From: Pseudomonas syringae
GTDB lineage: Bacteria; Pseudomonadota; Gammaproteobacteria; Pseudomonadales; Pseudomonadaceae
Direction: 5' to 3'
DNA length: 52,653 nucleotides
Assembly (NCBI RefSeq): GCF_021606685.1
Contig: NZ_WKCB01000037.1
Coordinates: 1 to 52,653, forward strand
The notes beneath the pieces were generated by a model. It was not told the origin of the DNA, made no database searches, and saw only the letters and a list, made by a program, of their open reading frames with translations. Position 1 is the first letter of the stretch, and each line of letters opens with the position of its first letter. Position numbers and translations under genes: made by a program. This document shows, in pieces, positions 23,949-33,461 of this stretch.

Positions 23949-26519
23949 ATGTCCTCTCGTTTCAACCGCCGGTCCTCTTCGCCCGTCCTGTCGTTGCTGA
24001 CCGCCGCCATCCTGCTGGCCGGCGCACCGGTGATGGCCGCCACCGCCGCCGAGCCTGCCCCGCGCAGCCACGGCAACTACAACTTCCAGATCGAACAGCA
24101 GCCACTGGTTTCGGCACTCAATGCCTTTACCGCCGTGACCGGCTGGCAAGTCGGCCTGCCGGCGGAGCTGGGCCAGGGTGTGTCGTCACCTGGCGTGCGC
24201 GGCCCGCTGTCGCCGGAAAAAGCCCTGGACCGGCTGTTGGTGGGGACCAACCTGAACTACCGCAAACTGGGCAATAACAACATCGTGCTGGAAAAACGCG
24301 CAACGGGCGGCACCCTCAACCTGCAACAGGTGACCATCAGCGCCACCCGCAACGAGCAGGCGGTGAACAGCGTTCCAAGCACCGTCAGCGTGCATGACCG
24401 CGAAGAGCTGGACCGCCTGAACGTCGGCAACAGCCGCGACCTGGTGCGCTACGAACCGGGTGTGTCGGTGGGGGGCGCCGGTACGCGCTCCGGTAACGCC
24501 GGTTTCAATATCCGCGGTATCGACGGCGACCGCATCCTTACCCAGGTCGATGGCGTTGAAGTGCCTGACCACTTCTCCAACGGCCCTTACGCGCAAACCC
24601 GGCGCAACTATGTCGACCCGGAAATCGTCAAGCGCGTCGAGATCCTGCGCGGCCCGGCCTCGGCCCTGTACGGCAGCAGCGCTATCGGCGGCGCAGTGAG
24701 TTATTTCACCCTCGACCCGGACGACATCATCAAGCCCGGCAAAGACGTCGGCGCGCGCCTGAAAACCGGCTACAGCTCCGCCGACGAAAGCTGGCTGACC
24801 TCCGGCACCGTCGCCGGCCGCGTGCAGGACTTCGACGGTTTGCTGCACCTGAGCCAGCGCAACGGCCACGAAACCGAATCCTACGATGGCAACAACGTCA
24901 CCGGCCTGAATCGCACCGGCGCCAACCCGGAAGACGCACGCACCACCAACGTATTGGCCAAGCTGGGCTGGAACTATGGCGACGACAACCGCCTCGGCCT
25001 GACCTACGAGAAGTACAAGGACGACCGCGACACCAACCAGAAAAGCGCGGTGGGCGGTCCGTACAACACCGGCTTCAACAGCAACCTCTACCGTGCGCGG
25101 GCGGGTAACGACACCATCACTCGCGAGCGTTTCGCGGTTGAAAACAGCTTCGCCCTCGAATCGCCGATTGCCGACCGGATCAAGACCAGCCTCAACTACC
25201 AGATCGCCAAGACCGACCAGACCACCACCGAACACTACGTGTCGGGTGCGCGCAATTTGCAGCGCGATCGCCAGACGCTCTACCAGGAAAAACAATGGGT
25301 CTTCGACGCCCAGTTGGACAAGGCGTTTGCGATCGGTGACACCGACCATGCGGTGACCTACGGCACCACGCTCAAACAGGCCAAAGTCACCGGCTCGCGC
25401 ACCGGCAGCGCAACCTGCCTGACCGTCAGCGCTGACTGCGCAGCCGTCGGCGCGCCCAGCACCAACCCGCGAGACATCGTCGTACCGGCCAGCGACTTCC
25501 CGGACCCGACCATCAACACCTACGCCCTGTTCGCCCAGGACCAGATCAGCTGGGGCAAATGGACCTTCCTGCCCAGCGTGCGTTACGACTACACCCAGCT
25601 CAAGCCCAAGCTGACCGAGGACTTCCTCAACTCCACCGACCCGAATCGGCAGTTTGCCCACGACGACAGCGACAAGACCTGGCATCGCGTCTCGCCGAAA
25701 TTCGGCCTGACCTACGCCCTGACCGACAACTACACCTGGTTCGGCCAATACGCCGAAGGTTTCCGCACGCCGTCGGCCAAGGCCCTGTACGGCCGCTTCG
25801 AAAACCTCCCGCAAGACTACGTGGTTGAGCCCAACCCGGACCTCAAGCCGGAAACCAGCAAGAGCTATGAAACCGGTCTGCGTGGCAACTTCGAGTCGGG
25901 CAACTTCGACGTGGCGGTGTTCTATAACAAGTACCGCGACTTCATCAACGAAGACGCCGCCTTGCTGTCGCCCACCGGCACCGCGTTCAAGGCCAGCAAC
26001 ATCAAGCACGCCACCATCAAGGGCGTGGAAGCCAAAGGCCGCCTGAACCTCGACGCCTTCGGCGCACCACACGGCCTGTACACCCAGGGCTCGGTAGCCT
26101 ATGCCTACGGCCGCAACGAGGACACGGGCGAGCCGATCAACAGCGTCAACCCGCTCAAGGGCGTGTTCGGCCTGGGTTATGAGCAGGACAACTACGGCGC
26201 GCTGGTCAGCTGGACCCTGGTCAAGAAGCAGGACCGTGTCGACAAAAACACCTTCTTCTCACCTGACGGCGACCAAAACAAAGCCCCGTTCAAAACCCCG
26301 GGCTTCGGCATCCTCGACCTGACCGGTTTCTACAAAGTCACCAACGACGTGACCATCAACGGCGGCGTGTACAACCTGACCGACAAGAAGTACTGGAACT
26401 GGGATGACGTGCGCAGTTTCGATGGCATCGGCGAAGCCGGCGTGACCGCGCCCGCCAACATCGACCGCCTGACCCAGCCCGGCCGCAACTTTGCGATCAA
26501 CGTGATCTGGGATATCTGA
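23949..26519 (+). CDS. TonB-dependent haem/haemoprotein receptor with signalling domain
   Basis: An 857-residue outer-membrane receptor. Signal peptide (SPVLSLLTAAILLAGAPVMA), STN secretin/TonB signalling domain (about 42-115, NYNFQIEQQPLVSALNAF), TonB-box region (QQVTISATRN), plug (VGNSRDLVRYEPGVSVGGAG, FNIRGIDGDRILTQVDGVEV, LRGPASALYGSSAIGGAVSY) and a 22-strand barrel. EGFRTPSAKALYGRF and VEPNPDLKPETS are the FRAP and NPNL boxes of haem receptors, but the histidine usual between them is absent; tyrosines are present instead. Linked sigma/anti-sigma genes and the haem oxygenase downstream support haem as ligand. ATG 23949 is chosen over 23901 because the signal peptide starts there. HxuA/HasR-type proteins are the nearest named relatives. 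Confidence 0.88.
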   Translation: MSSRFNRRSSSPVLSLLTAAILLAGAPVMAATAAEPAPRSHGNYNFQIEQQPLVSALNAFTAVTGWQVGLPAELGQGVSSPGVRGPLSPEKALDRLLVGTNLNYRKLGNNNIVLEKRATGGTLNLQQVTISATRNEQAVNSVPSTVSVHDREELDRLNVGNSRDLVRYEPGVSVGGAGTRSGNAGFNIRGIDGDRILTQVDGVEVPDHFSNGPYAQTRRNYVDPEIVKRVEILRGPASALYGSSAIGGAVSYFTLDPDDIIKPGKDVGARLKTGYSSADESWLTSGTVAGRVQDFDGLLHLSQRNGHETESYDGNNVTGLNRTGANPEDARTTNVLAKLGWNYGDDNRLGLTYEKYKDDRDTNQKSAVGGPYNTGFNSNLYRARAGNDTITRERFAVENSFALESPIADRIKTSLNYQIAKTDQTTTEHYVSGARNLQRDRQTLYQEKQWVFDAQLDKAFAIGDTDHAVTYGTTLKQAKVTGSRTGSATCLTVSADCAAVGAPSTNPRDIVVPASDFPDPTINTYALFAQDQISWGKWTFLPSVRYDYTQLKPKLTEDFLNSTDPNRQFAHDDSDKTWHRVSPKFGLTYALTDNYTWFGQYAEGFRTPSAKALYGRFENLPQDYVVEPNPDLKPETSKSYETGLRGNFESGNFDVAVFYNKYRDFINEDAALLSPTGTAFKASNIKHATIKGVEAKGRLNLDAFGAPHGLYTQGSVAYAYGRNEDTGEPINSVNPLKGVFGLGYEQDNYGALVSWTLVKKQDRVDKNTFFSPDGDQNKAPFKTPGFGILDLTGFYKVTNDVTINGGVYNLTDKKYWNWDDVRSFDGIGEAGVTAPANIDRLTQPGRNFAINVIWDI

Positions 26520-26528
26520 CGAAAGCCA

Positions 26529-26572
26529 CCTCACCCTGCCGCCACTTTTCACCGGCCGGGTGAGGTTTTTTT
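26529..26572 (+). terminator. Intrinsic terminator of TonB receptor gene
   Basis: CCTCACCC...GGGTGAGG stem with inner GCC/GGC pairs followed by seven T's, 10 bases after the receptor stop. It separates the receptor operon from the haem oxygenase gene. Confidence 0.9.
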
Positions 26573-26600
26573 ACTGTGCGGCGTCTTCTTGTTCGTCTAT

Positions 26601-26629
26601 TTGACAACGGCTCTCTTTCAGAGCAATAA
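26601..26629 (+). promoter_or_regulatory. Candidate promoter of haem oxygenase gene
   Basis: A perfect -35 TTGACA (26601-26606) with a weak -10 CAATAA 17 bases later, between the receptor terminator and the haem oxygenase start. No clear Fur box is seen here. Confidence 0.4.
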
Positions 26630-26658
26630 GGCGCTCCCCTTTCTCAAGGACTTTTTTC

Positions 26659-27267
26659 ATGACCGCTTCTTCCACCGCAGAACGCCCAAGCCTGCGCTCC
26701 CAGCGCCTGAACCAGATCACCAACGAGCCACACACCAAGCTGGATGCGCTGGTAAAAGCCCATGCGCCGTTTGAGACTCAAGCCAATTTCGCCCGTTTCG
26801 TGGTGGCCCAGTACCTGTTCCAGTCCGAACTGGTGGCCCTGTACAACGATGCCGAGCTGATCAAGCTGGTCCCTGACCTGGCCGCGCGTTGCCGCGCCGA
26901 AGCCGCCAAGCTGGACCTGGCCGACCTGGACACCCAAGTGCCGGCACCGGTGGCCGGCGCCGTGAAGAATCCGAGCAAAGCCGAAGCACTTGGCTGGCTG
27001 TTCGTGTCCGAAGGCTCCAAGCTCGGCGCCGCGTTCCTGATCAAACGCGCCGTGGGCCTGGGCTTGAGCGAAACCTTTGGTGCCCGCCACTTGGGCGAGC
27101 CGGCCGGTGGTCGCGCCGAAGGCTGGAAGAGCTTCACCCGCACCCTTGACGGCCTGGCGTTCAGCGCCGAAGAGGAAGCCGCGGTGGAAAAAGGCGCGGT
27201 TGACGCGTTTGTACGCTTCACCGTACTGCTCGAACAGGCGTACGCTAGCGCCCCTGAACTGGCCTGA
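26659..27267 (+). CDS. hemO: Haem oxygenase (HemO/PigA type)
   Basis: Opens haem to biliverdin, CO and iron in the cytoplasm so that imported haem can serve as iron source. The 202-residue product matches PigA of P. aeruginosa along its length: LRSQRLNQITNEPH with the proximal haem ligand His25, Lys33 (LVK), ARFVVAQYLFQ, the distal helix EALGWLFVSEGSKLGAAFLIK, and FGARHLGEPAGGRAEGWKSF. Lys33, Asn18, the helix lysines and the late RF phenylalanine are the residues linked in PigA to beta/delta-cleavage, so beta/delta-biliverdin is predicted rather than alpha. It has its own promoter candidate and follows the receptor terminator. Confidence 0.93.
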   Translation: MTASSTAERPSLRSQRLNQITNEPHTKLDALVKAHAPFETQANFARFVVAQYLFQSELVALYNDAELIKLVPDLAARCRAEAAKLDLADLDTQVPAPVAGAVKNPSKAEALGWLFVSEGSKLGAAFLIKRAVGLGLSETFGARHLGEPAGGRAEGWKSFTRTLDGLAFSAEEEAAVEKGAVDAFVRFTVLLEQAYASAPELA

Positions 27268-27287
27268 CCCCGAATTGGAATGCATTC

Positions 27288-27382
27288 AAATGTGGGAGGG
27301 GGCTGGCCCCCGATGGCTGTGTGTCAGTCAGCCCATATGTAGCTGACCCACTGCTATCGGGAGCCAGCCCCCTCCCACATTT
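27288..27382. repeat. REP doublet (REPIN), GGCTGGCCCCC variant
   Basis: AAATGTGGGAGGGGGCTGGC and its reverse complement 95 bases edge to edge. The core CTTG of other copies is CTGG on both arms, a matched change that keeps the pairing. Confidence 0.9.
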
Positions 27383-27421
27383 GGCCCACATTTCAAACGG
27401 ATTTTCTGCGATACCCACTCT

Positions 27422-27823
27422 ATGACCGGCAAAGCCCCATCCACCTCGAAAATCGCACGGGTCCTGTTCGGCCTGCTGGCCTACGTCAGCCTGGGCATCG
27501 GGCTGGTGGCGATTGTCATACCGGGTTTGCCCACCACCGAATTCATCCTGCTGGCCGCCTGGGCCGCCACTAAAAGCTCACCGCGCCTGAGTGCCTGGCT
27601 GGAAAACCACCGGCTGTTCGGGCCGATCCTGTTCAACTGGCGCAACGGCAAGATCATCGCGCGCCGTGCCAAGGTCAGCGCCACCGTGAGCATGTTGCTG
27701 TGCGCGATCCTGATGCTGGTGATGCTCGACCACGGCTGGCCGATCTACCTGGCGATTGCCGGGATGAGCCTGGGCAACCTGTGGATCTGGTCACGCCCCG
27801 AACGCCTCGCAAAGCCCGCGTAA
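27422..27823 (+). CDS. DUF454 (YbaN-family) inner-membrane protein
   Basis: A 133-residue integral membrane protein with the DUF454 pattern: first helix pair LLAYVSLGIGLVAIVIPGLPTTEFILLAAW, the loop SSPRLSAWLENHRLFGPILFNWRNGKIIARRAK, and two C-terminal helices (VSMLLCAILMLVMLDH, WPIYLAIAGMSLGNLWIW). Function of the family is unknown. Its position after the haem receptor and haem oxygenase genes may be meaningful, but a REP doublet separates it from hemO and it may be transcribed alone. Confidence 0.9.
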   Translation: MTGKAPSTSKIARVLFGLLAYVSLGIGLVAIVIPGLPTTEFILLAAWAATKSSPRLSAWLENHRLFGPILFNWRNGKIIARRAKVSATVSMLLCAILMLVMLDHGWPIYLAIAGMSLGNLWIWSRPERLAKPA

Positions 27824-27962
27824 CAAGCCTGTAGGCATTCTCCTACCGCTCATCGACTTCCGCTCATGAATTAAATTATGACGCCGATGTTTCAGGCATA
27901 GCGTCGAATGGACTTGGCTCTGCATTTCATGCATTTCCACACCTCCATTCGTGAGTGAACCT

Positions 27963-30101
27963 ATGTTCGACACCCTCTCCATACGCTTGAAAATTGTGCT
28001 GTTGTCCGGCCTGTGCCTGCTGGGAGTGATTGCGCTGATCATCAGCATCAACCTCTACCAGACCGATCAGAATGACCATCTGATCAGCGATTCAAGCTCG
28101 CGAATGCTCACCAGCAGCGTACAGAACCTGCTGCAGGCCAAAGCGGCCGAACAGGCCGTGCTGCTGCAGAAAGCCATGGGCGAAAACCTGCTGGTGGTGA
28201 CCGCCCTCGCCGACCAGGTCAAAGACCTGCGCAACCTGGCGGCCAAACGCTCGCTGGAGCCTGGCGCCCTGCGTGAAGAACTCAACCAGAGCCTGAAAAC
28301 CACCTTCGAACGCAACAGCAAAGTGCTGGGTATCTGGCTGTCGTTCGAGCCCAATGGCCTGGATGGCAAGGACAACGAATTCATCGACGACAAAGCCCGC
28401 GTATCCAACGAAAAAGGCCGTTTCTCCAGTTACTGGAGCCGTGCCGGCGGTGCGGGCTTGAACACCATCATGGTCGAAGAAGACCTGACCAAGACCAGCC
28501 TCAACCTCAGCGGTACGCCCTACAACATCTGGTACACCTGCCCACGGGATACGCGCAGCACCTGCCTGCTCGACCCGTACGAAGACACCGTGGGCGGCAA
28601 GCCTGTGCTGATGACCACCATCTCCTTGCCGCTGATCGTCGACGGCAAAGTGATCGGCGTGGCCGGTGTCGATATCGCCCTCAACAGCCTGCAAGCCCTC
28701 ACCGATGTCGCGCAAAAGGAATTGTTCGCGGGCGCCGCGCACCTGGAAGTCATTTCCAGCACCGGCCTGATTGCCGCCTACAGCGGCGAGCCCGCCAAGG
28801 TGGGCAAGAACCTGATCGACACCCTGGGCGCCGAAGGCAAGGAAATCGTGCAATTGCTCGCCAGTGACAGCCACGTCAACCGCGAACAGGGCGACATCAT
28901 CCGTGCGGTCTATGCGGTCAAGCCGATCGCCGATGCAAAGGCCTGGGGCGTCGTGATCAAGCTGCCCAAAGCCGTGATGCTGGCCGACGCCACGAAACTG
29001 CAAGGCGTGCTCGACGAGGCCCAGGCCAGCGGTACCCTCAAGGCCTTGCTGGTGGGCGCCGCCGCCGGTCTGCTGGGCCTGCTGCTGATCTGGCTGACCG
29101 CCACCGGCGTGACCCGGCCGATCAACAGCGTGGCCGCCATGCTCAAGGACATCGCCAGCGGCGACGGCGACCTCACCCAACGCCTGACCTACGCCAAGAA
29201 AGACGAACTTGGCGAGTTGGTGAACTGGTTCAACCGCTTCCTCGACAAGCTGCAACCGACCATCGCGCAGATCAAGCAAAGCATCACCGAAGCGCGCGGC
29301 ACGGCGGACCAGTCCTCGGCCATTGCACGCCAGACCAGTGAAGGCATGCAGGTGCAGTTCCGCGAAATCGACCAGGTGGCCACCGCCTCCAACGAAATGA
29401 GCGCCACCGCGCACGATGTCGCCAACAGTGCCTCCAACGCCGCCAGCGCGGCACGCGGGGCCGACCAGTCGGCGCGCGAAGGCATGTCGATCATTGAGCA
29501 GAGCACCCGCGACATCACCACCCTGGCCGAAGAAGTCAGCAAGGCGGTCGGCGAGGTCGAAGCCTTGGCGGTCAACAGCGAGCAGATCGGTTCCGTGCTG
29601 GAAGTGATCCGCAGTATTGCCGAGCAAACCAACCTGCTGGCGCTCAACGCCGCGATTGAAGCGGCACGCGCCGGGGAAAGCGGGCGGGGTTTTGCCGTGG
29701 TGGCCGATGAAGTGCGCAACCTGGCCAAACGCACCCAGGACTCCGTCGAGGAAATCCGCCTGGTGATCGAACGCATCCAGAGCGGCACCCGTGGCGTGGT
29801 CGCCACCATGCACTCGAGCCAGAGCCAGGCCCAGAACAATGCCGGGCAGATCCATCAGGCGGTGCAGGCCCTGGGCAAGATCAGCGACGCGGTCACGGTG
29901 ATCAGCGACATGAACCTGCAGATCGCCAGCGCCGCCGAACAGCAAAGCGCCGTGGCCGAAGAGGTCAACCGCAACGTCTCGGCGATCCGCACCGTGACTG
30001 AAACCCTCACCGGCCAGGCCACCGAGTCGGCGGCCATCAGCAGCCAACTGAATGCCCTGGCCAGCCAGCAGATGAAGTTGATGGATCAGTTCAGGGTGTA
30101 G
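27963..30101 (+). CDS. Methyl-accepting chemotaxis protein with dCache sensor
   Basis: A 712-residue chemoreceptor: N-terminal membrane helix ([23 protein letters not shown]), a large periplasmic dCache_1 domain (about 40-370; [39 protein letters not shown]), a second helix ([19 protein letters not shown]), HAMP, and a cytoplasmic signalling tip with the invariant [19 protein letters not shown] and [14 protein letters not shown]. The dCache amino-acid signature is not evident, so the ligand cannot be assigned. ATG 27963 gives a standard start; GTG 27951 is possible. Monocistronic, ended by a REP doublet shared with the convergent nitroreductase gene. Confidence 0.94.
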   Translation: MFDTLSIRLKIVLLSGLCLLGVIALIISINLYQTDQNDHLISDSSSRMLTSSVQNLLQAKAAEQAVLLQKAMGENLLVVTALADQVKDLRNLAAKRSLEPGALREELNQSLKTTFERNSKVLGIWLSFEPNGLDGKDNEFIDDKARVSNEKGRFSSYWSRAGGAGLNTIMVEEDLTKTSLNLSGTPYNIWYTCPRDTRSTCLLDPYEDTVGGKPVLMTTISLPLIVDGKVIGVAGVDIALNSLQALTDVAQKELFAGAAHLEVISSTGLIAAYSGEPAKVGKNLIDTLGAEGKEIVQLLASDSHVNREQGDIIRAVYAVKPIADAKAWGVVIKLPKAVMLADATKLQGVLDEAQASGTLKALLVGAAAGLLGLLLIWLTATGVTRPINSVAAMLKDIASGDGDLTQRLTYAKKDELGELVNWFNRFLDKLQPTIAQIKQSITEARGTADQSSAIARQTSEGMQVQFREIDQVATASNEMSATAHDVANSASNAASAARGADQSAREGMSIIEQSTRDITTLAEEVSKAVGEVEALAVNSEQIGSVLEVIRSIAEQTNLLALNAAIEAARAGESGRGFAVVADEVRNLAKRTQDSVEEIRLVIERIQSGTRGVVATMHSSQSQAQNNAGQIHQAVQALGKISDAVTVISDMNLQIASAAEQQSAVAEEVNRNVSAIRTVTETLTGQATESAAISSQLNALASQQMKLMDQFRV

Positions 30102-30120
30102 CCGATCTCAAATACACCAA

Positions 30121-30225
30121 GGTCCAAATGTGGGAGGGGGCTTGCCCCCGATGGCGGTGGTTCAGCTGAATTATTCTTAGCTGACACACTGCCATCGGGG
30201 GCAAGCCCCCTCCCACATTTGGACC
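30121..30225. repeat. REP doublet (REPIN), TTGCCCCCGATGGC type with extended arms
   Basis: The longest perfect pairing in the window: GGTCCAAATGTGGGAGGGGG + CTTGCCCCCGATGGC and its complete reverse complement. The extra GGTCCAAAT / ATTTGGACC pairing is outside the usual REP arm. It occupies the convergent gap of the chemoreceptor and nitroreductase genes. Confidence 0.93.
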
Positions 30226-30233
30226 GAGTAGGC

Positions 30234-30797
30234 TTAAAGGCCGGGCCAGGCTTTAACAAACGCCGCCACATCTTCTTTCGCTGCGGTACGCGGCGGGTTC
30301 TGCGGGGTGCCCAGGTAGAGGAAGCCAATCACTTCTTCATCCGCCGTCAGCCCCAAGCCTTTGGCGACGTGGGCCGAGTAGGACAATTCGCCAGTGCGCC
30401 ACACCGCACCGATCCCCTGAGCGTAGGCCGCCAGCAGAATGCCGTGGGCGGCGCAGGCGGCGGCCAGCAACTGCTCGGACTTGGGCACCTTGAAATGCTC
30501 CTGCAGACGCGCAATCACCACCACCACCAGCGGCGCGCGCAGTGGGCCGTTCTGGGCTTTGTCGATGGCGGCTTGCGGCGCGTCGGCGTCCTGCAGGCGC
30601 GCGGCCTCGGCCAGCAGCGTGCCCATCTGCTCACGGGCGGCGCCTTCCACGGTAAGGAAACGCCAAGGGCGCAGTTGGCCGTGGTCAGGGGCGCGCATGG
30701 CGGCGGCGAACAGCACGTCGCGCTGCTCCTGGGTCGGTGCCGGTTCCAGCAAACGCGGCACGGAAACACGGTTGAGCAAAGCGTCGAGAGCCTGCAT
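30234..30797 (-). CDS. Nitroreductase family protein (YdjA-like)
   Basis: A 187-residue FMN-dependent NAD(P)H oxidoreductase of the compact YdjA group: LLNRVSVPRLLEPAPT with the FMN-binding RxSxxR-like stretch, AAMRAPDHGQLRPWRFL, and GIGAVWRTGELSYS near the C-terminus, IGFLYLGTP at the end. Reduces nitro-aromatics or quinones in vitro; physiological substrate unknown. GGAGG lies seven bases before the ATG at 30797. It is divergent from the di-haem lipoprotein gene across 140 bases. Confidence 0.9.
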   Translation of the reverse strand: MQALDALLNRVSVPRLLEPAPTQEQRDVLFAAAMRAPDHGQLRPWRFLTVEGAAREQMGTLLAEAARLQDADAPQAAIDKAQNGPLRAPLVVVVIARLQEHFKVPKSEQLLAAACAAHGILLAAYAQGIGAVWRTGELSYSAHVAKGLGLTADEEVIGFLYLGTPQNPPRTAAKEDVAAFVKAWPGL

Positions 30798-30937
30798 TGG
30801 CCACCTCCAGAGAAAAATGTGCGGCCATTCTAGCGGGAATGAGTCGGGATGCCACCAAACGATAATTGCTCTTATTCATTGCCCCCGGCCCTGTTAGACT
30901 TTGCGCCCGTATTTTCAGCCTTGGTCCAGGAAACTCG

Positions 30938-32365
30938 ATGCTCCGTTCGTTTTTTCGCCTATGCGCAGCGATGCTGGCCTTGAGCCTGGCCGCCTGTGAT
31001 GACGCCCCTCGCTTCACCAAGGCAGAGCCGGGTGAGTCGCGTGCCGGCGGTGCGACGACGGTGAACAAGCGTGACCAGAACGCGTTTTCCCTGCCCTCGG
31101 CCAACCTGTCGCCCACGCGCCGCCTGGACTTCAGCGTCGGCAACAGCTTCTTTCGCAGCCCCTGGGTGATCGCGCCGTCGACCACCACCGCCCGTGACGG
31201 CCTGGGCCCGCTGTTCAATACCAACGCCTGCCAGAACTGCCACATCAAGGACGGTCGTGGCCACCCGCCGCTGCCCGACGCCCCCAACGCGGTGTCGATG
31301 CTGGTGCGCCTGTCGATCCCGGATACGCCGCTGTATGCCAGGCTGATCGAACAGACCGGTGTGGTGCCCGAGCCCGTGTACGGCGGCCAGTTGCAGGATA
31401 TGTCCGTGCCCGGCGTAGCGCCCGAAGGCAAAGTGCGGGTCGACTACACGCCCGTCAACGTCACCTTCAAGGACGGCAGCGTGGTCGAGCTGCGCCAGCC
31501 GGACCTGCAGATCACCCAGCTCGGCTATGGCCCGATGCATCCAGACACACGCTTTTCCGCGCGCATTGCCCCGCCGATGATCGGCCTCGGTTTGCTCGAA
31601 GCCATCAGCGACGAAGACATCCTGCGCAATACCGAGGCGAAAACCGCCGATCCGGAAGCCATCGTCGGTCGCGCAAATTGGGTCTGGGATGACGCCCAGC
31701 AAAAAACCGTTCTCGGGCGTTTTGGCTGGAAAGCCGGGCAACCCAACCTCAATCAACAAAATGTTCACGCGTTCTCTGGTGATATGGGCCTCACCACGTC
31801 CCTGAGACCCTTTGATGACTGCACCGACGCGCAGGTCGCCTGCAAACAGGCACCTAACGGCAATGGCCCGGAGGGCGAGCCGGAAGTCAGCGACAACATC
31901 CTGCGCCTGGTGCTGTTTTACACCCGCAACCTCGCCGTGCCGGTGCGCCGTGACGTCGACTCGCCGCAAGTGCTGGCCGGGAAAAACCTGTTCTACCAGG
32001 CCGGTTGCCAGGGTTGTCACAAGCCGACGTTCACCACCGCCGCCAACGCCGCCGAACCCGAGCAGGCAAGCCAGGTGATCCGCCCCTACAGCGACCTGCT
32101 GCTGCACGACATGGGCCCGGGCCTGGCCGACAACCGCAGTGAATTCAAGGCCGGTGGCCGCGACTGGCGCACGCCGCCGTTGTGGGGCATCGGCCTGACG
32201 CAGACCGTCTCCGGCCACACCCAGTTTTTGCATGACGGCCGCGCCCGCAACCTGCTCGAAGCCGTGCTGTGGCACGGCGGTGAAGCACAAGCGGCGCAGC
32301 AGCATGTGTTGTCCTTTAATGCCGAACAGCGCGCGGCGTTGCTCGCGTTCCTGAATTCTTTATAA
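30938..32365 (+). CDS. Di-haem oxidoreductase lipoprotein (thiol-oxidoreductase-like, DHOR)
   Basis: A 475-residue exported lipoprotein: signal peptide ending in the lipobox LAAC (LALSLAACDD), then two c-type haem sites, CQNCH at 98-102 and CQGCH at 357-361, in the DHOR/MauG-related fold (NACQNCHIKDGRGHPP; LLHDMGPGLADNRSEF; WRTPPLWGIGLT; FLHDGRARNLLEAVLWHGGEA). Usual length. Members sit next to imelysin genes, as here, and are thought to act in periplasmic iron or redox handling; the reaction is not established. ATG 30938 has AGGAA upstream; 30866 is too early for the signal peptide. First gene of a three-gene unit. Confidence 0.88.
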   Translation: MLRSFFRLCAAMLALSLAACDDAPRFTKAEPGESRAGGATTVNKRDQNAFSLPSANLSPTRRLDFSVGNSFFRSPWVIAPSTTTARDGLGPLFNTNACQNCHIKDGRGHPPLPDAPNAVSMLVRLSIPDTPLYARLIEQTGVVPEPVYGGQLQDMSVPGVAPEGKVRVDYTPVNVTFKDGSVVELRQPDLQITQLGYGPMHPDTRFSARIAPPMIGLGLLEAISDEDILRNTEAKTADPEAIVGRANWVWDDAQQKTVLGRFGWKAGQPNLNQQNVHAFSGDMGLTTSLRPFDDCTDAQVACKQAPNGNGPEGEPEVSDNILRLVLFYTRNLAVPVRRDVDSPQVLAGKNLFYQAGCQGCHKPTFTTAANAAEPEQASQVIRPYSDLLLHDMGPGLADNRSEFKAGGRDWRTPPLWGIGLTQTVSGHTQFLHDGRARNLLEAVLWHGGEAQAAQQHVLSFNAEQRAALLAFLNSL

Positions 32366-32396
32366 GCTTCGCCCCAATTACAGAAGGGAGCTCGAC

Positions 32397-33461
32397 ATGT
32401 TCCGTCCCAAGTTGTTGTTCACCAGCCTGGCCGCCCTCGCCCTCGGCGCGTGCTCGCCCCAGGACCCGCAAGCCGTGACCTCGGCCGCCATCGCCAAACA
32501 GGTGATCCTGCCGACCTACAGCCGCTGGGTCGAAGCTGATCGCCAGTTGGCTGTCAGCGCGTTGGCCTACTGCCAGGGCAAGGAAAGCCTGGACACCGCC
32601 CGTGCCGACTTCCTCCACGCCCAAAAGGCCTGGGCCGAGTTGCAACCGCTGCTGATCGGCCCGCTGGCCGAGGGCAACCGTGCGTGGCAGGTGCAGTTCT
32701 GGCCGGACAAGAAAAACCTTGTGGGCCGCCAGGTCGAGCAGCTTGTTTCCGCCCAGCCGCAGATCGACGGCGCCGCACTGGCCAAGTCCAGCGTCGTGGT
32801 GCAGGGCCTGTCGGCCTACGAATACATCCTCTACGACGCCAAGACCGACATCGCCGACGACGCCCAGAAAGCCCGCTACTGCCCGCTGTTGGTCGCCATC
32901 GGTGACCGTCAGAAGGCGCTGGCCGAAGAGATCCTGGCGAGTTGGAACAGCACCGACGGCATGCTCGCGCAGATGACCAAGTTTCCCAACCAGCGCTACG
33001 CCGATTCCCACGAAGCGATTGCCGATCTGCTGCGTGTGCAGGTCACCGCACTCGACACCCTGAAGAAAAAGCTCGGTACGCCGATGGGCCGCCAGACCAA
33101 GGGCATCCCGCAGCCGTTCCAGGCCGATGCCTGGCGCAGCCAGTCGTCCCTGCAAAGCCTCCAGGCGAGCCTCGCCGCCGCGCAAACGGTATGGGTCGGC
33201 GTCGACAACAAAGGCCTGCGTGGGCTGTTGCCTGCCGACCAGAAGCCGTTGGCCGACAAGATCGACGCCGCCTATGCCGCGTCGTTGAAACTGTTCGCCA
33301 GCAACCAGCGCACCCTCAACGAACTGTTGAACGATGACGCCGGGCGCCAGCAGCTCAATGACATCTACGACAGCCTCAACGTCGTCCATCGCCTGCACGA
33401 AGGCGAGTTGGCCAAGGCGCTGGGCATCCAACTCGGCTTCAACGCCAACGACGGTGACTGA
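32397..33461 (+). CDS. Imelysin-family lipoprotein
   Basis: A 354-residue periplasmic lipoprotein: lipobox LGAC (AALALGACSPQ), then an all-helical imelysin domain (Peptidase_M75 family, related to EfeO and IrpA). The family's metal-binding GxHxxE is GLSAYE at residues 137-142, so the histidine is replaced by serine while the glutamate remains. Despite the peptidase name most members are iron-binding, not proteolytic. It lies 31 bases after the di-haem gene and its stop overlaps the next start (TGATG), so all three are co-translated. Role in iron or copper handling is inferred. Confidence 0.9.
   Translation: MFRPKLLFTSLAALALGACSPQDPQAVTSAAIAKQVILPTYSRWVEADRQLAVSALAYCQGKESLDTARADFLHAQKAWAELQPLLIGPLAEGNRAWQVQFWPDKKNLVGRQVEQLVSAQPQIDGAALAKSSVVVQGLSAYEYILYDAKTDIADDAQKARYCPLLVAIGDRQKALAEEILASWNSTDGMLAQMTKFPNQRYADSHEAIADLLRVQVTALDTLKKKLGTPMGRQTKGIPQPFQADAWRSQSSLQSLQASLAAAQTVWVGVDNKGLRGLLPADQKPLADKIDAAYAASLKLFASNQRTLNELLNDDAGRQQLNDIYDSLNVVHRLHEGELAKALGIQLGFNANDGD

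Noticed and set aside
24186..26072. 628-residue antisense frame opposite the TonB receptor
   Set aside because: Composition follows the receptor's codon pattern, no family motif, no start context.
28092..30047. 651-residue antisense frame opposite the chemoreceptor
   Set aside because: His/Gly/Val-rich shadow text typical of a reversed GC-rich gene.
30861..30880. Possible Fur box before the di-haem lipoprotein gene (GATAATTGCTCTTATTCATT)
   Set aside because: Only the outer parts fit the consensus; too weak to list, though iron control of the cluster would be reasonable.
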